DNA of 64,000 bases from Sphingorhabdus sp. YGSMI21 (GCF_002776575.1 NZ_CP022548.1:3797001-3861000), one strand, 5' to 3'; shown: positions 33,249 to 47,177, counted from the first letter of the stretch. The notes: generated by a model from the letters alone, not told the origin. A program made the numbers and translations.

Positions 33249-34124
33249 TTAAGGGTACAATGGTGCCGGTTCGCTTGAGTCGGCTTCAGCAAGAAAATTG
33301 CCGACCAACAGAGCAAAACGATCAGCATGTTCGATCTGGGTCCAGTGCCCGCATTCTCCGAACACATGTAGTTGCGCTCGTCGGATCAGGCTTTCCATCC
33401 GATAGGCATCCTCGACACGTACGACGCGATCCTCGCGGCCGTGCACGATCAGTGTCTGATGAGGGAGATTGCAAAGATCCTCATCCGTGCATGCCAGCGA
33501 GTCAAACCAGCGCTGGCGGGGAGCAGGAAACATCTGACTATAGGATTCCTGAAAGCCAGGTCTAATACTCGCTTCATAGCGGATTTGGGCAAGCTCATCA
33601 GTTACCAGTTCACGGCTAAACGCGAAAATATCGAGCATGCTTCGCATGTTTTCAAGCGAGGGTGTATAGCCCCACACATCATCAAGACCAGGTGTTATCG
33701 GACCCTTGATGCCGCCGCTCCCCATCAGCACAAGGCGGCGGATCCGTTCAGGGTGCTGTATCGCCGCAGCGAGCGAAATTGCCCCGCCAAATGAATTGCC
33801 CACGAGATCGACCTTGTCCAGATCAAGAGCATCGAGAAAGCCCAATAGGTGTTCGACCCATGCATCGACATTGTATTGAAAATTCTCGGGCCGTTCGGTG
33901 AACCCAAAGCCCACCATGTCCAGCGCGATCGCCCGTGTTTGCGTCGTAATCTTCGGGAGAATCAATCGCCAGTTTGCCCAAGCGGAAACACCCGGCCCCG
34001 AACCGTGAATGAACACCACGGGGAAACCTTCGCCATCATCATGGTAATTGGTCTGAATTCCAGCCGCCATGATCGATTGTGATATTTCAGGATTGTCACT
34101 AACCTTGCTTATGACGTTCGCCAT
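33249..34124 (-). CDS. bphD: Meta-cleavage-product hydrolase (BphD/XylF/CumD type)
   Basis: 291 residues. Alpha/beta hydrolase motifs of the MCP hydrolases are complete: VVFIHGSGPGVSAWANW, the nucleophile elbow GNSFGGAISLA (Ser111), HGREDRVV (Asp232) and GHWTQIEHADRF (His260). The enzyme cuts the C-C bond of the ring-fission product to 2-hydroxypenta-2,4-dienoate and a carboxylic acid. GNSFGG is closer to monoalkyl-type hydrolases such as XylF and CumD than to the GNSMGG or GNAMGG forms of biphenyl hydrolases, as I recall them, so an alkylbenzene route is possible. Confidence 0.9.
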   Translation of the reverse strand: MANVISKVSDNPEISQSIMAAGIQTNYHDDGEGFPVVFIHGSGPGVSAWANWRLILPKITTQTRAIALDMVGFGFTERPENFQYNVDAWVEHLLGFLDALDLDKVDLVGNSFGGAISLAAAIQHPERIRRLVLMGSGGIKGPITPGLDDVWGYTPSLENMRSMLDIFAFSRELVTDELAQIRYEASIRPGFQESYSQMFPAPRQRWFDSLACTDEDLCNLPHQTLIVHGREDRVVRVEDAYRMESLIRRAQLHVFGECGHWTQIEHADRFALLVGNFLAEADSSEPAPLYP

Positions 34125-34174
34125 GAACGTTACTCCTTTGAATTGTACGGTGTGTTCAGCCTATGCGGATTGGT

Positions 34175-37123
<2,949 letters not shown>

Positions 37124-37127
<4 letters not shown>

Positions 37128-37450
37128 TCTGCCAGGTGCCCTGCATCGATATCGACATATATATCGCCTTCGCGCACCTCAAGCGGGAAAATCTTGATGG
37201 GCTCGCAGGCTGGCCGAGCCTTGACTTTGCCCGTGCGCACACAGAACTTGCCCCAATGGAGAGTGCATTCGATCACATCGCCATCGAGATAGCCATCCGA
37301 GAGCGACCACTCACCATGCGTGCACTGGTCTTGCGTGGCATAGAATTTACCATCAACATTGTAGATCGCAATGGCAGCATCGCCCTCGCCAACTTTCAAT
37401 ACCTCACCTTGCTCAATTTCATCCGTGGCCGAAACCTTAACAAAACTCAT
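37124..37450 (-). CDS. bphA3: Rieske ferredoxin of the dioxygenase
   Basis: 108 residues with one Rieske cluster: Cys43 and His45 (DQCTHGEWSLSDG), Cys62 and His65 (ECTLHWGKFC). DQCTHGEWSLSDGYLDGD-type sequence is characteristic of biphenyl/toluene dioxygenase ferredoxins. It shuttles electrons from the reductase to the alpha subunit. It is 10 bases downstream of the beta subunit gene. Confidence 0.95.
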
Positions 37451-37460
37451 TTGATCGATC

Positions 37461-38000
37461 CTAAAAGAAAATACTGAGATTATTTGAAAGAATAGTACTT
37501 TGATCGATGTAAATTGTTCTATTCCTTATTTTATAATGAACATCTTCATTTACGGGAATTAGCTCGTCTTGCCGATAACCAGCAAAAATATCGACTTGCC
37601 GCTCAAGGCGATTGCGATAAAGAATAAATGAAGAAGAAACGTTCAAAATCCCTAAATCTGATACTGAATTTAGAACAACATTACCGATAATGTGGCGAGT
37701 TCGGGATGCAGGGTTTTCCGACCAGCCTACATCAGCTTGCAGTTTGCGAATTCGCCCTCGCAACATGTCGTAGGTATCGTCAAAATGTGCATATTCATCA
37801 TCTCGTGTGTATTCGAGCGCACCTTCACGTTGAATTCTGTTCGTTCTTATTGGCATGAAATAACGAATGTCTTCATGCAGTAATTCAAACCAAGAAGAAT
37901 GATCGCGATCATCAAGCAGAGTGGCTTCTCTGTAGTAGTATTGTTCAATTTCATGCTGAAGGATCAAATCCTTGATTCCAATTTCCTTTTTGTGTGTCAT
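37461..38000 (-). CDS. bphA2: Aromatic ring-hydroxylating dioxygenase beta subunit
   Basis: 179 residues of the NTF2-like beta fold: EIEQYYYREATLLDDRDHSSW, ELLHEDIRYFMPIRTNR, FDDTYDMLRGRIRKLQADVGWSENPASRTRH (seen as overlapping motifs) and the C-terminal DQSTILSNNLSIFF. It packs against the alpha subunit in an alpha3beta3 oxygenase. The gene and its flanks are unusually AT-rich: 37501-37560 and 37621-37680 contain 16 and 17 G+C out of 60, far below the neighbouring bphA1 and bphB. The protein still looks complete and functional. Confidence 0.93.
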   Translation of the reverse strand: MTHKKEIGIKDLILQHEIEQYYYREATLLDDRDHSSWFELLHEDIRYFMPIRTNRIQREGALEYTRDDEYAHFDDTYDMLRGRIRKLQADVGWSENPASRTRHIIGNVVLNSVSDLGILNVSSSFILYRNRLERQVDIFAGYRQDELIPVNEDVHYKIRNRTIYIDQSTILSNNLSIFF

Positions 38001-38051
38001 GTAAAAATCCTAGATTCCAAATTGAACAAATTGTCGGGCCGATTCAGATTT

Positions 38052-39455
<1,404 letters not shown>

Positions 39456-40244
39456 TTACGATCTATTGTGAATATCCGTGTATTCGCTATTGTTAAATTT
39501 CCTAAAAGAAACTTCTATATCCGATGTAGGAAGTATTTGACTTACCTTGGCAAATGAGACAGCTGAACTAATATGGTCAACTAAAGCATCAACAGCATCC
39601 TGAGACTTTCGCGATAGTGCTAGATCAAATATTTTTTTATGTTCGGCATGTACTAATTGTCCTGGGTTCTGCCGTGAAGTATATGTCAGGCGACGATATC
39701 TTTCGGATTGCCGGTATAGGATATCTCGAAAACGCAATGTCCACATAGAGTCGCAAGCAGAAACTAGAGCTTCGTGAAATTCACGGTTCCGCATCTCCCA
39801 ATGGCCAAAAGTATCCTCTCCCGCCTCATCTAGACGTTGCTCAGCCAAGGTTAATTGATGAAAGGCTTGCACTACACGCCCTTCCCAATCGTCACCCCCG
39901 TTGGCAATACTTGCCTGAAAGGCGGAAACTTCGAGCAGCAGCCGTGTATTCACCAAGTCCTGAAAATCCTCGATTGACATCGGAGCAACGGAAAAACCGC
40001 GTTGCGCATTGGCGACAACCAAGCCGTCCGATACAAGGAGAGACAATGCCTCGCGGATCGTCCCCGTGCTGACACCATAGCGCGCGCTAAGTGGTTCCAA
40101 CTTTATCTTTGATCCAGGAGGAAACGTCCCGTGCACAATATCTTCGCCGAGATCACGGTATGCACGCTCGATCAAGCTCTTGGGTTTGCCACCCGAAAGC
40201 TCCTTACTCTGCCGCAGTGCAACTGTTTTATCGGTCATGCTCAC
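39456..40244 (-). CDS. GntR-family (FadR-type) regulator, probably of the dioxygenase operon
   Basis: 262 residues from GTG 40244, with GGAG 7 bases upstream. The winged helix (about 22-90) has SLIERAYRDLGEDIVHGTFPPGSK-like sequence, LSARYGVSTGTIREAL and GLVVANAQRGFSV. The C-terminal FCD domain (about 95-235) has metal-type HEALVSACD and HKKIFDLALSRK. BphS of Tn4371 is also a GntR-type repressor of bph genes, which makes the same role here likely. It lies immediately upstream of bphA1 and has its own strong promoter, so it is probably autoregulated. Confidence 0.9.
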   Translation of the reverse strand: MSMTDKTVALRQSKELSGGKPKSLIERAYRDLGEDIVHGTFPPGSKIKLEPLSARYGVSTGTIREALSLLVSDGLVVANAQRGFSVAPMSIEDFQDLVNTRLLLEVSAFQASIANGGDDWEGRVVQAFHQLTLAEQRLDEAGEDTFGHWEMRNREFHEALVSACDSMWTLRFRDILYRQSERYRRLTYTSRQNPGQLVHAEHKKIFDLALSRKSQDAVDALVDHISSAVSFAKVSQILPTSDIEVSFRKFNNSEYTDIHNRS

Positions 40245-40292
40245 CAGTCATCTCCTAATATCATCGAGTCGTTGAATTTGTTCCCTTTCCAA

Positions 40293-40320
40293 TTTTTATC
40301 GATATTTTGAAATTTGTCAA
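40293..40320 (-). promoter_or_regulatory. Sigma-70-like promoter upstream of the GntR-bphA operon
   Basis: On the minus strand TTGACA (40320-40315), a 16-base spacer and TAAAAA (40298-40293) sit about 50 bases before the GntR start codon. The spacer contains the palindrome TATCGATA, a possible operator. The surrounding 90 bases are AT-rich. Confidence 0.6.
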
Positions 40321-40335
40321 AAATTCTAACCCTTA

Positions 40336-42246
40336 TCATGACTGCGACTCTGGCAAGCCGTAGCGGGCTAAAACTGCAACGATCTCTTGAAGGACAGATG
40401 AGTCTTCTATCGTTGGCGGAATTGTCCAAGCTTCCCCATTCGCAATTTTCCGGATCGTTGCGCGCAAAATCTTTCCGGATCTGGTCTTTGGCAGTTGCTT
40501 TACCTCGAGAATTGCCCTTGGCGTTGCGATTGGGCCAATCCTATTACGCACTGCGGACACAGCATTTGCGCAGATATCTTTTGACCTGGCCGATGAACCA
40601 TCCGTAACGACGCAGAAACCCAGCGGCACTTCGCCTTTGATCGCGTCTGTAACGCCGATCACAGCGCATTCCGCGACTTCGCGCACGGTAGACATGGCTT
40701 CTTCGATCGTACCAGTAGAAAGCCTGTGCCCAGCAACATTGATAATGTCGTCGGTCCGGCTCATGATATAGACATAACCTTCCTCATCTACATATCCGGC
40801 ATCGCCGGTCATGTAGTGCCCCGGAAATTCAGAAAGATAGGTTTTGCGAAAGACGGGGTGGTCGTTCCACAAGGTCTGCAATGCACCAGGCGGCAAGGGT
40901 AATTTGACCGCTATCGAACCGGTATGGCCGACAGGAACAGACGCTCCTTCAGGATCAAGGATGCGGATATCATACCCCGGCATGGGTACCGCGGCCGAGC
41001 CATATTTGACAGGAAGAGCGCCTAACCCAATAGGATTTGCAGTCATTGGCCAACCGGTCTCGGTCTGCCACCAATTGTCCATGACTGGAATTCCAAGAGC
41101 ATGTTCCGCCCATTGGATTACGCTAGGATCACCCCGCTCGCCGCCGATGTAGACAGCCCGCAGCGACGAAAGGTCGTAATCCCCTGGCAATCGACCTTCC
41201 GGATCCTCCTTGCGGATGGCTCGCAGCGCTGTAGGGGCCGTAAATAGCAAGTTGACGTTATGCTGAGAAACCACTCGCCAAAATGTTCCGGCGTCAGGAG
41301 TGAAAACCGGCTTTCCTTCAAAAACCACTGTTGCACAGCCAGCCAACAACGGGCCATACACAATATAAGAGTGCCCAACGACCCACCCCAAGTCAGATGC
41401 TGCCCAATAGACATCACCTGCGGCCATGTCGAAGATATGCTTCATCGACCAGACCAAGGCAACCTGATACCCGCCTTGCTGCCGGACAACCCCCTTGGGC
41501 TTTCCTGTCGTTCCTGAAGTATAGAGAATGTAAAGCGGGTCTATACTTGCTACTTCCACGCAGGCTGGTCTGTCACTGCGCGACAATGCTTGCGCCCATT
41601 CCGTGTCCCAGTCACGGTCTCGATCGTTATCCAGTTCGCAAACGAGTTGTGGGCGTTGGAGAATTATTGTTGCCCGGGGCTTGTGAAGACTGTTAGCTAT
41701 CGCCTCGTCGATCAGCGGCTTGTAGGCAATGACGCGATTTGGCTCTAGCCCGCAGGATGCTGAGACAATGACTTTCGGCTCGGCATCTTCAATTCGAATG
41801 GAAAGTTCATGCGCGGCGAACCCGCCAAATACAACGGAATGGACTGCCCCCAAGCGAGCACATGCCAGCATGGCGATGACCGCTTCGGCAATCATGGGCA
41901 TATAGATAATGACACGATCACCCTTCACCACGTCATGGCTGCGCAACACCGACGAAAACACTTCGACCGCATCCAGGAGATCAGAAAAGGTATAAGTGCG
42001 GCTTATGCCCAGAATAGCACTGTCGTAGATTAGCGCAGTGTCATCGCCGCGACCCGCCAGTACATGCCGGTCAACCGCGTTCCAGCAAGCATTGCAGGTT
42101 CCATCGGAAAACCAAAGGGCCAGACCTTCTTCGTCGATTTCGTTTTTCGTAGGCTGCTTGATCCAATCGATTGACTCCGCAGCCTTGGCCCAGAAGCCAT
42201 CGGCATCCGTCTTCCAGGCCTCGTAAGTTGCGGGGTAGTTTGACAT
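40336..42246 (-). CDS. Propionyl-CoA synthetase-like acyl-CoA ligase
   Basis: 636 residues from ATG 42246, chosen for its GGAAA ribosome site and the MSNYPATYEAW start. ANL-family motifs are YTSGTTGKPKGVVR (P-loop), NWWQTETGWPM (A5), TGDAGYVDEEGYVYIMSRTDDIINVAGHRLSTG (seen as consecutive A7/A8 motifs) and the catalytic lysine in TRSGKILR. WAASDLGWVVGHSYIVYGPLL and FTPDAGTFWRV are typical of PrpE. It would activate propionate, isobutyrate or a similar short acid to its CoA ester. Its place next to the dioxygenase operon suggests it takes the acid released by the meta-cleavage hydrolase. Confidence 0.9.
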   Translation of the reverse strand: MSNYPATYEAWKTDADGFWAKAAESIDWIKQPTKNEIDEEGLALWFSDGTCNACWNAVDRHVLAGRGDDTALIYDSAILGISRTYTFSDLLDAVEVFSSVLRSHDVVKGDRVIIYMPMIAEAVIAMLACARLGAVHSVVFGGFAAHELSIRIEDAEPKVIVSASCGLEPNRVIAYKPLIDEAIANSLHKPRATIILQRPQLVCELDNDRDRDWDTEWAQALSRSDRPACVEVASIDPLYILYTSGTTGKPKGVVRQQGGYQVALVWSMKHIFDMAAGDVYWAASDLGWVVGHSYIVYGPLLAGCATVVFEGKPVFTPDAGTFWRVVSQHNVNLLFTAPTALRAIRKEDPEGRLPGDYDLSSLRAVYIGGERGDPSVIQWAEHALGIPVMDNWWQTETGWPMTANPIGLGALPVKYGSAAVPMPGYDIRILDPEGASVPVGHTGSIAVKLPLPPGALQTLWNDHPVFRKTYLSEFPGHYMTGDAGYVDEEGYVYIMSRTDDIINVAGHRLSTGTIEEAMSTVREVAECAVIGVTDAIKGEVPLGFCVVTDGSSARSKDICANAVSAVRNRIGPIATPRAILEVKQLPKTRSGKILRATIRKIANGEAWTIPPTIEDSSVLQEIVAVLARYGLPESQS

Positions 42247-42262
42247 AAATTTCCTAGCCGAT

Positions 42263-43255
42263 TCAAATATTAAGTGCGACGTTGCCGACAGCATGGCCGG
42301 TCTCGACAAGTTCATGCGCCTGAACGATGGATTCCAGTGGAAACACGCTCGCGATATTGTGAATGATTCCGTCCGTCGAAATCAACTCGTTGACTCCTTC
42401 CGAAATCTCTCGACGTCTCGCCTTGGTCAAATGATAGAGAATAAAGAAATCGAACCCGATATTCTTCAGGATGGATTTTGAGAACGGCACCTTGAACTCA
42501 CGTTCGGAACTGCCGTAAGCGACTACGCGGCCTTCTTTTGCCAGCGCAGCAACATCAAGATCGACGTTAGTAGAAAGGTCCACTTCTACGATAAGATCGA
42601 CTCCATGTCCTTCGGTCGCGCCCTGGATCACGCGCAGCGTATCGTCTTGCTGATAATTAATGGCTACATCCGCGCCTGCGGACAAAGCCAGTTCAGCTTT
42701 TTCAGGGCTACTGACCGTGGTCAGTATTCGAGCAGCCCCAAGCCTCCGAGCGAACTGGATTGCGTAATGTCCGACGCAGCCCGCGCCGCCAGCAATCAAT
42801 ACGTTCTTCCCGTGAAGGTCTCCGTTTAAGGTGAGTGCGTGCAAAGCAGTCGATGCGGGGATACCCAGGCAGGCACCTACCTCGAATGGTATGCGGTCAG
42901 GCAAGGCTGCTATAAAATCTTCAGGCACGACAACGAATTCAGCCGCAGTGCCAGTAGTGCGACCCCATGCAGCGTTATATATCCACACACGCTGGCCGAT
43001 TCGATCAGGGTTAACACCTTTGCCAACAGCCTCGATTACTCCTGCACCGTCACTGTGTGGTGTACGGGGGAATGGCCAAGCAGAAGGTATATGCCCGCCT
43101 CTGACCTTGACGTCCGATGGGTTTACCCCTGAAGCTTTCAGCCTGACGAGAACCTCGCCCGCATTTGGGGCTGGCATTGGCATATCCACCAAGGACAGCA
43201 CCTCTGATGCTTCACCGATTTTTCCGTATTGGACAGATCTCATCGTCGAATCCAT
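42263..43255 (-). CDS. Quinone-oxidoreductase-like medium-chain reductase
   Basis: 330 residues; the ATG at 43243 (MRSVQYGKIGEA) is an alternative start. It has GVNPSDVKVRGG, HSDGAGVIEAVGKGV, a Rossmann motif AGGAGCVGHYAIQFARRLGA and no structural zinc cysteine cluster, which fits the zinc-free zeta-crystallin/QOR group. These NADPH enzymes reduce quinones or enones. It lies 16 bases upstream of the acyl-CoA ligase gene on the same strand. Its role in the aromatic pathway is unclear; it may detoxify quinones from catechol autoxidation. Confidence 0.88.
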   Translation of the reverse strand: MDSTMRSVQYGKIGEASEVLSLVDMPMPAPNAGEVLVRLKASGVNPSDVKVRGGHIPSAWPFPRTPHSDGAGVIEAVGKGVNPDRIGQRVWIYNAAWGRTTGTAAEFVVVPEDFIAALPDRIPFEVGACLGIPASTALHALTLNGDLHGKNVLIAGGAGCVGHYAIQFARRLGAARILTTVSSPEKAELALSAGADVAINYQQDDTLRVIQGATEGHGVDLIVEVDLSTNVDLDVAALAKEGRVVAYGSSEREFKVPFSKSILKNIGFDFFILYHLTKARRREISEGVNELISTDGIIHNIASVFPLESIVQAHELVETGHAVGNVALNI

Positions 43256-43326
43256 TCACATTATATCTAGGTGTTTCCTGGCGGTTCCTCGACCAATCAC
43301 CCAGGGCAGGGCAGATCGGTCGGTCG

Positions 43327-43362
43327 CCTCCCCACAAATCGAAATCACGAAATGCGGGGAGG
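43327..43362 (-). terminator. Hairpin between TonB receptor and reductase genes
   Basis: CCTCCCC (43327-43333) pairs with GGGGAGG (43356-43362) around a 22-base loop just after the TonB receptor stop codon. There is no T run, so it may be an attenuator or mRNA stabiliser rather than a full terminator. Confidence 0.4.
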
Positions 43363-43370
43363 GCTTACCA

Positions 43371-45899
43371 TTAGAACTTAGCCTTAAACGAAACGCCCCA
43401 GGTCCGCGGCATTCCGGCATAGCGTACCAAGCTATCCAAGGGCAGTTGCACGCTGTTCCAGTAGTATTTGTTCCCAATATTGCGCACGAACAGATCGAAT
43501 TGGTAATTGTCATCATTGGTCATGACGGCAAGGTTAGTATCGAACAGTGGGTAGCCGTCGATCCTGAACAAAGGATCACCCTCAAGATCGCCGCGAGACG
43601 AGCTTGAATAGCGGCCATTCGCAGTCAAACGCGCATTGAGGTTAGGCCCAACATCAAAGCCATAAGTCAGCGTACCATTCAGCTGAAATTTTGGCGTGAA
43701 AGGGAAGCTAGCCCCTGCAAAATCCCTTGCTTGACCAAAATCATTGAAACCTGAATAAGTGTCGATCTTCGCGTTAAGATAGGTAGCAGTAACCCTGGCA
43801 TCCAATCCCCTGAACAACGGCACGGAGAGTTCACCTTCGATACCGAAGATATGTGATTTCGGAATGTTCTTGATACTATTCAAAGTCACGTAGACAGGAT
43901 CAGGAGTATTCACAAACAACTGCTTGTCACGGTAGTCATAGTAGAATGCTGATGTGTTGAAGATCATGCCTCGAGCCGGGCTGGTCTTGATCCCAACCTC
44001 GAAAGCGCGAACCTCTTCCTGCTTTGCCGGATCATACTGCGGTGCGACGTTTGCATTGATATTGGGAAAAGCCCCAGACTTGAAGCCTCGCGCTGCCGAT
44101 GCGTAAATCAGTACGTCGTCGTTGACATGATAATCCAAAGCAATGCGACCAGAGAGATTGTCTTCGTCCAGTACCTTGCTCACCATGCCCTGGGCATTGA
44201 CCCCGAAGGGCACAAGATCAGCGAGATAAGTCACACATCCGCCGGGTTGCACATTTGCCCCGAATGGTGTCGCATAATTGAAAAATGCATTCCAGGAAGC
44301 GGCAATGCTGTTATCGCCCTGATCCTTCGAGCAGCCCGAAAATTCAGCCTTGTCCTTGGTATAGCGCATCCCAAAGGTGAGATTGAGTTGATCGTTTAGT
44401 TTGTATTCTACCTGACCAAACACGGCTTTGGACGTGACCGTCTGATTGATCAGGTTTTCCCAGTCGCGAAAACCCCATTGAATGTCTTCCAACTGAGCTG
44501 TCGTGGTACTGGGCGGTGCGGATAACAGGCCGAAGGTTCTGACCAGAGCGACCGTACTAATAGTTGCACCCCAACTTTTGTCATTCTCGCGAATCTTGTC
44601 ACGAGCAAAGAAGGCACCTGCGACCCAATGCAAGCGGTCAGAATCGCCGCTGAGCCGTAATTCCTGAGAGAAGGACTTGATCGAGCCTTCGCCCAGACCA
44701 ATCAGGTTTTCGATATCCCAGCCGCCCGTATCATACCCTTCATGTCGAGTGAAATGAGCATAGCTGGTAAGTGATGTCAGCTTGATGGCGTCCGTGACAT
44801 TTACCTCACCGCGCAACGCAAATGACAGCATTTCATTATTCTTGCGGAAATCGAGTGGAGCCGGGGTGAAATTATTCCCCCCTCCATTCATACCGCCCCA
44901 TGGAAGATTTTGTATGACCCAATTTGCCTGCTTTCCACTGGTCGGCGTGTAAGACTGGCTGAAAATTTCAGTGGGCAGCCCTAAACCCGGTGCTGCAGCC
45001 TGCCATTCGGCTGGTGTGTTCAGTCCGAGAAACGCAATGAGCCCTCTGGGGAACGCGGCAATTGATTGCCCCGCCTGAGTGTCGGATTTATCTTTCCACC
45101 AATTTGCGGTAAGCAGGAATTTGGCGCTGTCCGAAGGTTCCCAACCTAATGAAAAACGTGCTGCAGCCTTGTCCACCTTGCCAAGACGCTGGCCGTGGGT
45201 GACGCTGACCTGCCAACCCTTATCAGCGCGCTGGATATCGAACGCCAGACGCGCATTGAGATTTGGAGCGATTCCGCCATTAAGGAACCCTTCCACCCCA
45301 TACGATTGGTAGCTGCCAGCAGACAGTTTGACTTCGCCACTCTGATCGGAAGTTGGTTTGTTGGCGATACTGTTGATCAGACCACCCGTCGTGTTCCGGC
45401 CATACAATGTGCCTTGAGGGCCTTTCAGAACTTCAACCCGACTGAGGTCGAGCGACAGACCCTCTGTCATGATCGGGTAGGGATATGCAATTTCGTCAAG
45501 GTAGACGCCGACGGGAGAAGAAGTAGACATGTTGGGAGTGTTGAAACCGACTCCTCGCAATGTATAGATCGGAGGTCCGCGGAATGATTTGGCTACGGTG
45601 AAGCCAGGCACAAGGGTGGCAATGTCCTTGACATCAACGACCCCAAGGGCTTCCATCTGGCCTGCGCCGAACGCAGCAATTGCAATGCCTATATCCTGAG
45701 TGTTTTGATCACGCTTTTGAGCGGTCACAACGATCTCGCCAAATGGCGTATCATCTGCGGCCACCTCCGCGTTGCCGTCACCGTTTTCTATGGCCTGCGC
45801 GAATGTCGAAGACGGGATTAACACCGAAGCCATCAAGCCAATTTTGGCGAGCCTCACAGCCGATTGCAGTCGTGCATTGGGCGATAGAACTGGTTTCAT
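43371..45899 (-). CDS. TonB-dependent outer-membrane receptor
   Basis: 842 residues from ATG 45899, which follows AGGAGGGGAG. A signal peptide (about 1-35, ending STFAQA) is followed by a TonB-box-like EIVVTAQKR, a plug domain (QDIGIAIAAFGAGQMEALG, VDVKDIATLVPGFTV, FRGPPIYTLRGVGFNTPN) and a beta-barrel ending in RTWGVSFKAKF with a terminal Phe. This style is abundant in sphingomonads, where such receptors import siderophores and also aromatic or plant-derived compounds. Its place directly upstream of the catabolic genes suggests uptake of the substrate, an inference. Confidence 0.93.
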   Translation of the reverse strand: MKPVLSPNARLQSAVRLAKIGLMASVLIPSSTFAQAIENGDGNAEVAADDTPFGEIVVTAQKRDQNTQDIGIAIAAFGAGQMEALGVVDVKDIATLVPGFTVAKSFRGPPIYTLRGVGFNTPNMSTSSPVGVYLDEIAYPYPIMTEGLSLDLSRVEVLKGPQGTLYGRNTTGGLINSIANKPTSDQSGEVKLSAGSYQSYGVEGFLNGGIAPNLNARLAFDIQRADKGWQVSVTHGQRLGKVDKAAARFSLGWEPSDSAKFLLTANWWKDKSDTQAGQSIAAFPRGLIAFLGLNTPAEWQAAAPGLGLPTEIFSQSYTPTSGKQANWVIQNLPWGGMNGGGNNFTPAPLDFRKNNEMLSFALRGEVNVTDAIKLTSLTSYAHFTRHEGYDTGGWDIENLIGLGEGSIKSFSQELRLSGDSDRLHWVAGAFFARDKIRENDKSWGATISTVALVRTFGLLSAPPSTTTAQLEDIQWGFRDWENLINQTVTSKAVFGQVEYKLNDQLNLTFGMRYTKDKAEFSGCSKDQGDNSIAASWNAFFNYATPFGANVQPGGCVTYLADLVPFGVNAQGMVSKVLDEDNLSGRIALDYHVNDDVLIYASAARGFKSGAFPNINANVAPQYDPAKQEEVRAFEVGIKTSPARGMIFNTSAFYYDYRDKQLFVNTPDPVYVTLNSIKNIPKSHIFGIEGELSVPLFRGLDARVTATYLNAKIDTYSGFNDFGQARDFAGASFPFTPKFQLNGTLTYGFDVGPNLNARLTANGRYSSSSRGDLEGDPLFRIDGYPLFDTNLAVMTNDDNYQFDLFVRNIGNKYYWNSVQLPLDSLVRYAGMPRTWGVSFKAKF

Positions 45900-45973
45900 T
45901 AAAAACTCCCCTCCTGATGTTTCCTCGTTCGAACTGTCATTGTGACATGGTCGATCTAAATACGAGTCGCCTC

Positions 45974-46001
45974 CTAATATTCCTTTTAATAATAATGTCA
46001 A
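45974..46001 (-). promoter_or_regulatory. Sigma-70-like promoter of the TonB receptor gene
   Basis: On the minus strand TTGACA (46001-45996), a 16-base spacer and TATTAG (45979-45974) lie about 75 bases before the receptor start codon. Confidence 0.6.
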
Positions 46002-46130
46002 TATTTTTAGAAGAAGGAATTTTGTGGTAATGCTATCAGCCAGCGAGAAAGCTTCTCTGGGAAGTCAATTGATAGGCGGTCAGAACCCTGTGGTTTCCTG
46101 GCACACCCTCCTCTATATTTGCCGTGGAAC

Positions 46131-46159
46131 TTGTCATTGACTCCATCTCCGGATAATTC
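46131..46159 (+). promoter_or_regulatory. Possible promoter of the nitronate monooxygenase gene
   Basis: TTGTCA, a 17-base spacer and TAATTC lie about 20 bases before the likely start codon at 46179. The match is moderate and the leader would be very short. Confidence 0.4.
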
Positions 46160-46178
46160 CGCGCTATGACATTTGGAA

Positions 46179-47177
46179 ATGCTTCAGACTCGGTTGACTC
46201 GCCAATTAGGACTCTCGGCGCCGCTGTGCCTTGCCCCGATGGCGCTTGCATCAGGCGGGGCCTTGGCAGCCGCGTGGGCCCGTTCTGGAACACTCGCGCT
46301 GGTTGGCGGCGGCTATGGTGAACTTGAGTGGGTTAGGCGCGAATACTGCATTGCGGTAAGCAAACTGGTGGCAATACCGAGCGGCCTTTCCCGCCTTGGC
46401 TGCGGATTCATTACCTGGAGGCTGGCACAGGATGGCAGCGCCTTCGATTGGCTGCTGGATCAGCAGGCGAAGCCTGCGGCAGTCATGCTATCATTCGGTG
46501 ATCCAACCCCCTGGATAAAACGCCTCGCGGATCGTGGCATACCAGCTATTTGCCAGATTCAGCGTGCCGACCAACTCAAGGCAGTGTTAGACGCGGGCGC
46601 CTCCATCGTTGTCGCGCAAGGCAGTGAGGCCGGAGGCCACGGAATGAATTCCTCGCTGGGGCGGGGCACCTTCACTCTTGTGCCGGAGCTTGCCGATATC
46701 CTTGCCGGCGTTTCCCCCAATACACTGCTCATCGCAGCAGGAGGCATCAGTGACGGACGAGGGCTCGCCGCTAGCCTGATGCTGGGTGCGGATGGTGCCA
46801 TGATCGGCAGCCGTGCTTGGGCAACACTGGAAAGCATGGCTTCAATCAGGGCAAAGCAGGTTGCCCTCGCCACAACGGGTGATGAGACCATTCGGAGCGG
46901 CATATTCGACATATTGCGAGGAAAATCCTGGCCGAGGCCATATGACTTTCGCGCCCTGCGAAACTCGATTCATCGCGAATGGGAGGGGCGTGAAACGGCG
47001 CTCTTGGCCAATCCCAATGAAGCTAGGCATGGATATGAACAAGCTGTCAAAGCGGAGGACTACGACTTGGCTCACATCCCGATTGGCGAATGTGTCGGCT
47101 CAATCAATGATATACCTTCGAGTGCGGAGTTAATTACTCGCATTGTTGATGATGCGATTAAGAGGCTCTCGCACTGA
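46179..47177 (+). CDS. Nitronate monooxygenase-like flavoprotein
   Basis: 332 residues from ATG 46179 (MLQTRLTRQLGLSAPLCLAPM); a TTG two codons earlier is possible. TIM-barrel FMN motifs of the NMO/2-nitropropane dioxygenase family are present: APMALASGGALAAAWARSG, VAQGSEAGGHG, ELADIL, LIAAGGISDGRGLAASLMLGADGAMIGSRAW (seen as consecutive motifs). It would oxidise nitronates or act as an enoyl or quinone reductase relative. It is divergent from the TonB receptor across about 280 bases and is the last intact gene of the catabolic block. Confidence 0.88.
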   Translation: MLQTRLTRQLGLSAPLCLAPMALASGGALAAAWARSGTLALVGGGYGELEWVRREYCIAVSKLVAIPSGLSRLGCGFITWRLAQDGSAFDWLLDQQAKPAAVMLSFGDPTPWIKRLADRGIPAICQIQRADQLKAVLDAGASIVVAQGSEAGGHGMNSSLGRGTFTLVPELADILAGVSPNTLLIAAGGISDGRGLAASLMLGADGAMIGSRAWATLESMASIRAKQVALATTGDETIRSGIFDILRGKSWPRPYDFRALRNSIHREWEGRETALLANPNEARHGYEQAVKAEDYDLAHIPIGECVGSINDIPSSAELITRIVDDAIKRLSH

